Assembly (NCBI RefSeq): GCF_004801285.1
Contig: NZ_SSNY01000003.1
Span: forward strand, 459,419-523,418
Direction of reading: 5' to 3'
DNA length: 64,000 bases
DNA from: Ollibium composti
GTDB taxonomy: Bacteria; Pseudomonadota; Alphaproteobacteria; Rhizobiales; Rhizobiaceae
Shown: positions 36,914-45,500 of the stretch, in pieces
Layout of the letters: each line of letters starts with the position of its first letter
Position numbering within the stretch: position 1 is the first letter of the stretch
Made by a program: the position numbers and the translations under genes
The notes under the pieces: model-generated
The model's input: only the letters and a program-made list of their open reading frames with translations
What the model was told of the DNA's origin: nothing
Databases searched by the model: none

Positions 36914-37792
36914 TCAGGCGGTTCTGTGGCGGTGGGTGACCAGACGGGCGCGCAGCGCGCCCCGCGTGCCGGCCAGCACGGAAACGAGATAGACCGCGCC
37001 GGCCGACAGGATGATGGCGGGACCGGAGGGCAGGGCGGCATGGTAGGACAGAAGCAGCCCGGCGACGCAGGAGGCGAAGCCGATCGCCACCGCCGCGACG
37101 CACATGGTCTCAACGCGGGCAGTCCAGAAGCGCGCGGCGGCGGCGGGCAGGATCATCAACCCGACCGACAGCAGCGTGCCAAGTGCCTGGAAGCCGCCGA
37201 CGAGATTGATGACGACGAGCCCGAGGAAGATGAAATGCACCGGGCTGCCCAGCCGGCTGACCGAGCGCAGGAACAGCGGGTCGAGGCATTCCGCCACCAG
37301 CGCGCGCCAGAAGACGAATAGGGAAGCGAGCGTCACCGCCGCAATGGCGCCGATCAGGCCGAGCGCTTCGTTGTTGAGCGCCAGCACAGTCCCGAACAGG
37401 ACATGCATGAGGTCGACGCTGGAACCTCGCACCGAAACCAGCAACACGCCGAGCGCCAGCGAGATCAGGTAGAAGGCGGCCATGGAGGCGTCTTCGCGCT
37501 GCACGGTGAAGCGCGAGACGGCGCCGGCGCCGAGCGCCACGACGATGCCGGCAATCAGACCGCCAACGGTCATCGGCAGGATTTCCAGTCCGTAGAACAG
37601 GAAGCCGGCGGCGGCGCCCGGCAGGATGGCGTGCGCCATGGCGTCGCCGGACAGGCTCATGCGCCGCAGCATCAGGAAGACGCCGACCGGACAGGCGCCG
37701 GCCGACAGAAGCAGCGAACCGAACAGCGCCTTCTGCATGAAGGCGTACTCCACGAACGGGGCGACGAGGAGCGCGTAGAGGGTTTGCATCAC
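36914..37792 (-). CDS. znuB: Zinc (metal) ABC transporter permease, ZnuB-like
   Basis: A 292-aa inner-membrane ABC-3 family permease with about eight helices. Family landmarks: FMQKALFGSLLLSAGACPVGVFLMLRRMSLSGDAMAHAILPG near the N-terminus and VGLMILPAAAARFW. It forms the channel for the metal delivered by ZnuA. It overlaps znuC by four bases and precedes znuA by 17 bp. Confidence 0.93.
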   Translation of the reverse strand: MMQTLYALLVAPFVEYAFMQKALFGSLLLSAGACPVGVFLMLRRMSLSGDAMAHAILPGAAAGFLFYGLEILPMTVGGLIAGIVVALGAGAVSRFTVQREDASMAAFYLISLALGVLLVSVRGSSVDLMHVLFGTVLALNNEALGLIGAIAAVTLASLFVFWRALVAECLDPLFLRSVSRLGSPVHFIFLGLVVINLVGGFQALGTLLSVGLMILPAAAARFWTARVETMCVAAVAIGFASCVAGLLLSYHAALPSGPAIILSAGAVYLVSVLAGTRGALRARLVTHRHRTA

Positions 37793-38616
37793 GCCGCCTT
37801 CGGTCCGTTGGCGGAGGCAAGGGCATCGGCGTCATGCGCGTGATGATGGTGGGCGTGACCATGATCGTGCGCATGATGATGGGCGTCCGGCCCGCACCAC
37901 GGCGCGTCGTCCTCCCAGGCTTCATGGAAACGCCTTGCGCGCGCCATGTTTTCCGGTCCGAGGGCGGTCGCCGTCGCGCCCCATGCCACGCGCTGGCGGG
38001 CGAGCAGCAGCGTTTCGGGGAAATTGTGCCGCACGAGATCGAGATCGTGCGCCACCACCATGACGGTCCGTTCCTCGCCGTGCCAGCGCTTGATGAGCGC
38101 GATCAGGTCGCCGACCGTCTTGGCGTCGACGGCATTGAACGGTTCGTCGAGCAGGATCAGCCCCGCATCCTGCACCAGCACGCGCGCGAACAGGGTGCGC
38201 TGAAGCTGGCCGCCTGACAGCGTGTCGAGCGCGCGCGTCTCGAAACCTTCCAGCCCGACGGCGGCCAGCGCCTCGGCGACCGCCGCCCGGTCTTGTGCCG
38301 TGTGACGGCCCAGCAGGCCGCGGCGAGGCCAGAGTCCCAGCGAAACCAGGTCGACCACCCGCGCGGGAAAAGACCGGTCGAGTTCCGATTGTTGCGGCAG
38401 GTAGGCGATGCGCACGCCGTCCGCCTTCGTGACGGTGCCGGCCATCGGCTTCAGGGCGCCGACGATTCCCTTCATCAGTGTCGATTTGCCTGAACCGTTG
38501 GCGCCGACGACCGCCGTCAGCGATCCCCTGCGCACCACGCCGTCGAGGTGGTGCACGGCCGGATGGCTGCCGTAGCCGAGCGTCAGGTCACGAAAGGTGA
38601 GGCAGGCCTGGTCCAT
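37789..38616 (-). CDS. znuC: Zinc (metal) ABC transporter ATP-binding protein with histidine-rich tail, ZnuC-like
   Basis: A 275-aa ABC ATPase: Walker A GANGSGKST, signature LSGGQLQR, Walker B LILLDEPF and H-loop VVAHDLD. The C-terminus after about residue 245 is a histidine/aspartate stretch (HHHAHDHGHAHHHHAHD) that is not part of the ABC fold and probably binds zinc in the cytoplasm, perhaps as a sensor or buffer. First gene of the leftward operon; a Zur-like box lies 37 bp before its start. Confidence 0.94.
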   Translation of the reverse strand: MDQACLTFRDLTLGYGSHPAVHHLDGVVRRGSLTAVVGANGSGKSTLMKGIVGALKPMAGTVTKADGVRIAYLPQQSELDRSFPARVVDLVSLGLWPRRGLLGRHTAQDRAAVAEALAAVGLEGFETRALDTLSGGQLQRTLFARVLVQDAGLILLDEPFNAVDAKTVGDLIALIKRWHGEERTVMVVAHDLDLVRHNFPETLLLARQRVAWGATATALGPENMARARRFHEAWEDDAPWCGPDAHHHAHDHGHAHHHHAHDADALASANGPKAA

Positions 38617-38652
38617 CGGTCATCCAGCAGGAAGTGGTTCGGTGCTGGGTAT

Positions 38653-38670
38653 GTGATGTTATTACATTTG
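38653..38670. promoter_or_regulatory. Zur-like operator upstream of znuC
   Basis: GTGATGTTATTACATTTG fits the recalled rhizobial Zur pattern GTnATGTTATAACATnAC at 13 of 16 fixed positions. It stands 37 bp upstream of the znuC start in an AT-rich patch, where a zinc-loaded repressor would block the promoter. The related Mur/Fur sites are the alternative. Confidence 0.55.
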
Positions 38671-38822
38671 TCAATCGCCGCGTCGCTTCTTTCCCTCGGG
38701 ACGAGAATGCGCGGCGAATGGCTGGCTGGACCCACAGATCGCTGCCGCGCATGACTTGCCGCGGGCGGCTGGCGCCACTACACAGGCGCCGAAGCAACCC
38801 GGAACCTTGAAAGGAACTATCC

Positions 38823-39164
38823 ATGACCGTTCGTCGCATCGATGTCGGCCCGCGCATGAGCCAGATCGTCATCCACGGCAACACCGTCTACCTGGCTGGC
38901 CAGACCGGCGAGGGCGAAGGCGTCGGCGCGCAGACGCGCGACATCCTCAAGTCCGTCGACGAGCTGCTGGCCAAGGCCGGCACCGACAAGACGAAGATCC
39001 TCCAGGCCATCATCTGGCTGTCGGACATGGCGACCTTCGACGAGATGAACAAGGAGTGGGAAGCCTGGGTGCCGCAGGGCCACACGCCGGCCCGCGCCAC
39101 CGGCGAGGCGAAGCTCGCCGCACCGAAATACAAGGTGGAAATCATCATCACCGCGGCGATCTGA
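38823..39164 (+). CDS. Rid-family (YjgF/YER057c/UK114) protein
   Basis: A 113-aa chorismate-mutase-like-fold protein of the Rid superfamily, normally trimeric and cytosolic. It has YLAGQTGEGEG, SVDELLAKAGTDKTKILQAIIWLSDMATF and TPARATGEAKLA. Aligned by eye to E. coli RidA, the arginine needed for imine deamination (Arg105) is leucine here, so it belongs to the non-RidA subfamilies and may not be an enamine/imine deaminase. AAAGGA precedes the ATG. A strong terminator follows. Confidence 0.9.
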   Translation: MTVRRIDVGPRMSQIVIHGNTVYLAGQTGEGEGVGAQTRDILKSVDELLAKAGTDKTKILQAIIWLSDMATFDEMNKEWEAWVPQGHTPARATGEAKLAAPKYKVEIIITAAI

Positions 39165-39187
39165 GCCGGCTTTCGGTTTTCATCCGG

Positions 39188-39218
39188 CGGCCCGCGCGAC
39201 CATCGCGCGGGCCGTTTT
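39188..39218 (+). terminator. Rho-independent terminator after the Rid gene
   Basis: A perfect 12-bp stem, CGGCCCGCGCGA with TCGCGCGGGCCG, around the loop CCA, followed by TTTT. It lies 24 bp after the stop codon. Confidence 0.85.
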
Positions 39219-39521
39219 CGCAAGATGGATGCAAAACGATTAAAACCTGTCTTGAAGTGTTATCGGCGGGTTCGTGGAATCCGGGCCTGCTGACGACGCC
39301 GCATCACGAAAAAGCCCCAATCCTTTCCCTTCGATCCGCCCGGCATGTGCAGGGGTGCATGCCCGGAGGTTGTCGGGGGGACAACGCCTGCTATTGTGCG
39401 TCGGGATGAAAGCGCTGCCTCACTCGACATCCATCGCAATGCAACCAATCGCAGTCGCATCGGTTTTCGCACTACGATCCGCGGCACCGTCGCGGGTCAT
39501 TCCCGCCTTTTGGACTCTTCG
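39219..39521 (+). other. Leader/promoter region of ndvB
   Basis: A 303-bp gap with no conventional gene. It holds two small hairpins in a row: GGCATG/CATGCC (39342-39363) and GTTGTC/GACAAC (39369-39385), the latter with a GGGGG loop. A short reading frame (39406-39525) follows. The ndvB start itself lacks a Shine-Dalgarno sequence. No clear promoter hexamers were recognised. Confidence 0.5.
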
Positions 39522-39525
39522 ATGA
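39406..39525 (+). CDS. Possible 39-codon leader peptide overlapping the ndvB start
   Basis: An ATG frame of 39 codons (MKALPHSTSIAMQPIAV...) whose TGA stop overlaps the ndvB ATG (ATGA at 39522-39525), the arrangement used for translational coupling. Codon use includes CTA and CGA, which are rare around here, and only TCGGG stands before the ATG, so it may be chance. It is listed because ndvB has no ribosome site of its own. Confidence 0.25.
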   Translation: MKALPHSTSIAMQPIAVASVFALRSAAPSRVIPAFWTLR

Positions 39526-42500
39526 ACATTCAGACCAGCCCCAAGCAGCTAGAAGCGACCGGCACGGGGTTTCCCGCTTCGCCGGAAGATCCGATCCGCG
39601 CGCAGTTCCTTCCCGAGGAACGCCTGCGCTCGCTCGGCGAGAAGCTGGCCAGGGGTGAGGTCACGGAGCTCGAAGGACTGGAGGTTTTCGATTTCCAGGC
39701 GCGCATCCGCGACAACGCCAAAAAGATCCTCGAGGTCTACCGCACCGTCAACGCCGCGCAGGGCAAGGGCGAAACGGTCACGCCGGCGGCGCAATGGCTG
39801 CTCGACAACAATTATCTGGTCGAGGAAACGATCTATCAGATCAAGCGCGACCTGCCGCGCCGCTTCTACCGGCAATTGCCGAGGCTGCAACTTGCGAACG
39901 GCAAGAGCGTGCCGCGCGCGCTCGCCCTTTCGTGGGCCTATGTCGCGCATTCCGACAGTTCGGTGTCGGCCTCCATGTTCAAGGCGATCGTCGAGGGGTT
40001 CCAGTCCGTCGAACCGATGAAGATCGGCGAGATCTGGGCGCTGCCGTCGCTGCTGCGCTTCGTGCTGATCGAGAACCTGCGGCGGCTGGCCGTGCGGGTT
40101 GCCCGCTCGCGCTCGATGCGGCTGATCGCCAACGAGGTCGCCGACAAGGTTCTGGCCGACCGCAAGGACGACGATCTGGCGCTGCTTTCGCCCTATGCCG
40201 CGCATGCTCGCGACACCACCTTCGCCACCCAGCTTCTCTACCGGCTTCGCGACGGCTCGCAGAACGCCGGCAGGGCGCTGGAGTGGCTGGAGGGCGAACT
40301 GGAGAAGTCGGGTTCGGACGCCGAGGAAATCATCATCGCCGAGCACCAGACGCTGTCGAGCGGCAACGTCACCACCGGCAACATCATCCGCGGCCTCAGG
40401 CTCATCAACGACGTCGACTGGACGGTCTGGTTCGAGGAGGTCAGCCGCATCGATGCGCTGCTTCGCGAGCGCACCAATTTCGCGTCGCTCGATTTCGCCT
40501 CGCGCGACCAGTACCGCCAGGAAATCGAGGAACTGGCCAAGCGTTCGGACAAGTCGGAATATGTCGTCGCCGAAAAGGCGACCGAACTTGCCGGCTACGC
40601 CCAGCGGCCGGGCGTCGCGCAAGGTGACGTCCTGCCGGCAGAGTGCGTCGATGTCGGCTTCTTCCTGGTCGGGCCGCGCCGCCTCGAGCTTGAGCAGGCG
40701 ATCGATTTTAGGCCGGCTTTCGGCCTGCAATTGAAGCGTGCCTTCGGCCGGGCTGGCTGGCTCGGCATCGTCGTGCCGGTCTTTCTGCTGACCGTCCTGT
40801 TGATGTGGATGGCGGGCAGCGCGCTCGCCGCCCTGAACCTTCTGTCGCCGACCGCCATCGGGCTGATCCTCGTCCTGTTCGCCGTGCCGGCCAGCGAGGG
40901 CGCGCTGGCCTTCTTCAACACGATGGTGCTGCTGTTCCTGAAGCCGTCGAGGCTTGTCGGCTATGAATACAAGGACGGCCTGCCGGTCGAGGCGCGCACG
41001 CTGGTGGTGGTGCCCTCGCTGATCGGCTCGCGCGACGACGTCGAGGAAAACATCCGCAACATCGAGGTGCATCACCTCGCCAACATGTCGGACGAACTCC
41101 ACTTCGCCTTGCTCTCGGATTGGCCCGACAGCAGGCAGGAGATCAGCGCCAACGATACCGAGATCCTTCAGTTCGCCCGCGAGCAGGTCGCCCGGCTGAA
41201 CATGCGCTATCCCGCCGAAGGCGGCGTGCCGCGCTTCCACCTCCTGCACCGCCGCCGGCTCTACAACCCCGCCCAGGAGTGTTGGATGGGCTGGGAACGC
41301 AAGCGCGGCAAGTTGCATGAGCTGAACCTTTTGCTGCGCGGTGACAGCGACACCACCTTCATGCCGCTCGACGCGCCGCTGCCGGAAAACATCGTCCACG
41401 TCATGACGCTCGACGCCGACACCCGCACCACGCGCGACGCGATCGTGCGGCTGGTCGGCAAGCTGATGCATCCGCTGAACAGGCCGCAATTCGACGCCGG
41501 GCGCCGCACCGTCACCGCCGGCTACACGATCCTGCAGCCGCGCATCACCCCCTCGCTCACCACCGGGGACGAGGCCTCGTTCTTCCAGCGCGTGTTTTCC
41601 GCCAACCGGGGGCTGGACCCCTACGTTTTCGCAGTCTCCGACCTTTACCAGGATGTGTTCGGCGCCGGTTCCTTCACCGGCAAGGGCCTCTATCACATCG
41701 ATGCCTTCGAGGCGGCGCTGAAGGACCGCATCGACGAAAACACCGTGCTCAGCCACGATCTCCTGGAAGGCGCGCTGGCCCATTCGGCGCTCGTTACCGA
41801 TGTCGAGCTGGTCGAAGACTATCCCACCCGCTACTCGGTCGATGCCTCGCGCCAGCACCGCTGGGCGCGCGGCGACTGGCAGCTGCTCAATTTCATCCTC
41901 GACCCGCGCTCCGGCGTGCCGGCGCTGTCGCGCTGGAAGATGGTCGACAACCTGCGCCGCTCGCTGACGCCGATCTTCTGGGTCATGGCCTCCATCGCCG
42001 GCTGGACGCTGCTGCCCTTCACGCAGGCGGCGCAATGGCAGGCGGTGCTGATCCTGACCCTGTTCATGGCGCCCACCTTCGACATCGTGAACGCCATGGT
42101 GCCGAAGAACCTGGACGCGACGGCGCGCGGCCACTTCTCGGCACTCGTGCGCGACGTCGCTTTCGGCACCGCCATGGTGGCGCTCAAGGTGGTGCTGATG
42201 GCGCATCTCGCCTGGATGATGGGCGACGCCATCGCACGCACGCTCTACCGGCTGTTCGTCAGCCGCAAGAACCTGCTCGAATGGCGCACCGCCTCGCAGG
42301 CCTACAAGAGCGGCAGCAACGACTTCGGTTCCTATTACGGCATGATGTACGGCGCCGTCGTTATCGGCGTGATCGGTCTGGCGATCCCGGTGCTGGCCGA
42401 CTCGACCGGCGCCTTCGTCGCCTTCTTCTTCGCCCTGTTCTGGATCGGCTCGCCCGCCTTCGCCTGGCTGATCAGCCGTTCGGCCGAGACGGAGGACCGA

Positions 42501-45500
42501 CTGCACCTGTCGCCGCAGGACGTGCATGCGCTGCGCATCGCGGCGCGGCGCACCTGGCACTATTTCGAGACGTTCGTGACGGAAGAGCATCACCACCTGC
42601 CGCCGGACAATTTTCAGGAAAATCCGCTTCCCGTTGTCGCGGCGCGCACCTCGCCGACCAATGTCGGCGTCTATCTCCTGTCGGTCGTGTCGGCGCGCGA
42701 TTTCGGCTGGATCAGCCTCACCGACGCGGTCGCCCGCATCGACGCCACGCTCTCGACCATCGAGGGCATGCCGCGCAGCCGCGGCCATCTCTACAACTGG
42801 TATGAAACACGCGACCTCAAGCCGCTCTATCCACTCTATATTTCGGCCGTGGACAGCGGCAATCTCGCCGGTCATCTGGTCGCCGTGGCCGCCACCTGCG
42901 CGGAATGGGCGGAAGCGCCCTCGGTGCATCTCCAGGGCGATTTCGACGGCATCCTCGATATCGTCTCCATCCTGGAGGAGAGCCTTGACGAGCTGCCGGA
43001 TGACCGGCGCCAGCTCAGGCCGCTGAGGCAGCGGCTGTCCGACCGGCTGGACGGCATGCGCCGCACCGTGCGCACCATCAAGTCGCAGCCGGAAATGGCA
43101 TCGATCCGCACCATCAACCTGGCCGTCCTGGCCGGCGAGATCCGCAAGCTCGCCGCCGCCATCCACACGGAGGCCGGTTCGACGCACAGCGATATCATCG
43201 CCGATTGGGCGGCAAGGCTGGAGGCGACCTGCGAGGCGCATGTCAGCGACGCTCACAGCGACGACAAGGCGGTGGAAGGCTTGCGCGCCAAGTTGCTGGA
43301 ACTGCGCGAGCGCGCTCGCCGCTTCGCCTTCGAGATGGATTTTTCCTTCCTCATGCGGCCCGAGCGCAAGCTTCTGTCGATCGGCTACCGGGTGGAGGAA
43401 CACCAGCTCGACGAGGCCTGCTACGACCTTCTGGCCTCCGAGGCGCGGCTGACCAGCCTGTTCGCCGTCGCCAAGGGCGACCTGCCGACCGAGCATTGGT
43501 TCAAGCTCGGCCGCCCGATCGTCGAGATCGGCTTCCGCGGCGCGCTGATGTCGTGGTCGGGCTCGATGTTCGAATACCTGATGCCGCCGCTGGTGATGAA
43601 GGAGCCGGCCGGCTCCATCCTCAACCAGACCAGCAACCTCATCATCAAGCGCCAGATCCAGTACGGCCGGTCGAAGAACGTGCCGTGGGGCATTTCGGAG
43701 GCCGCTTACAACGCGCGCGACCGTGAGATGAACTACCAGTACACCAATTTCGGCGTGCCGGGCCTCGGCCTCAAGCGCGGCCTTGGCCAGAACACGGTGA
43801 TCGCGCCCTATGCGACGGTGCTTGCCGCGCAGTTCATGCCGCGCGAGGCGGTAGAGAACCTGAAGCGCCTGAAAGCCATCGGCGCGCTCGGCCGCCACGG
43901 CTACTACGACGCCATCGACTTCACGCCGCAGCGCGTGCCGGAGGGCGCCACGCACGCCGTGGTGATGAACTACTTCGCACACCATTCCGGCATGTCGATC
44001 GCAGCCGTGGCCGACGCCGTGTTCGAGGGACGCCTGCGCGACCGTTTCCACAGCGATCCCGTCATCGAATCGGCCGAACTCCTGTTGCAGGAAAAGGCGC
44101 CGCGCGAGATTCCCGCCGACACCGTGCGCACCGAGGCGGAAGAGCGCACCTCCGTCGACGAGACGGTGGTGCAGAGCCCCGATACGCGCGTCATCCTCGA
44201 CCCGTCGCTGGCGCTGCGGTCCACCAATCTCTTGTCCAACGGGCGCTATTCGGTGATGGTCAGCGCCACCGGCTCCGGCTACAGCCGCTGGGGCGAGCTT
44301 GCCGTCACCCGCTGGCAGCCGGACCCGACGGAAGACAGGCTGGGCTCCTTCGTCTTCCTGCGCGACGTCGAGACCGGCGACTGGTGGTCGGCGACCACCG
44401 AACCGCGCAAGGCATCGCACGAAACGGCGCAGGCGCTGTTTTCCGACGACAAGGCGAGCTTCATCAAGAGCGTCGGCTCCCTGCGCTCCGAAGTCGAGTG
44501 CATCGTCGTGTCGGAAGGCAACGGCGAGGGCCGCCGCGTCACGCTCTACAATGACGGAGCGACGGACCGCCACATCGAGGTAACGTCCTTCGCCGAACTC
44601 GTGCTGGGTTCGGAAGCTTCGGACAACGCCCACCCAGCCTTCTCCAAGATGATGGTGGAGACGGAGATTTCCGCCGACAACGGCACCATCTTCGCCACCC
44701 GCCGCAAGCGCGATGCCGGCGAGCCCGACATCGCCATGGCGCATTTCGTCACCGACCCGTCCAGTCTGGCCCGCGACACCGAAGCCGAGACGGACCGCCG
44801 CGCCTTCATCGGCCGCGGACGCAGCATCGCAGACGCGGCGGCCTTCGATCTGGGTGCGCGGCTGAGGGGCAGCGCCGGTTTCACGCTCGATCCCATCGCG
44901 GCACTGCGGCGGCGCGTGCGCGTGCCGGCCAACAAGAAGATATCGCTGGTGTTCTGGACCGTCGTCGGCGCCAACCGCACGGAAGTGGAGGAGGCGAGGG
45001 CGCGGCTGGACCACGGCGAAAGCTTCGCCCGCCAGGCCATGCTCGCCTGGACGCGCTCGCAGGTACAGACGCGCCATATGGGCCTTTCGCTTACCGACGC
45101 CGCCAACGTGCAGCAGCTCGGCCGTTACCTGATCTACCCCGATCCGTTCCTGAGGCTGCCTTCGGAAGCGATCTCGTCGGGGCTGGGCAAGCAGTCCAGC
45201 CTGTGGCCGACCTCGATCTCGGGCGATTTCCCGATCCTCGCGGTGCGCATCGCCGATGTCGCCGACCTGGAGATCGTCGCCCAGGCGCTGCGCTTCCAGG
45301 AATATCTGCGTGCTCGCGGGCTGATGGTGGACCTCGTCGTCGTCAACGAGCAGGCCTCGTCCTACGTGCAGGATCTCCAGCAGGCGATCGAAGCGCTGTG
45401 CGAGAACAGCCGCGTGCGCGGCACTGAGCTCGGACCGCGCCAGCACATCTTCGCCGTGCGCCGGGACCTGATGGACGAGCCGACCTACCGTACGCTGCTG

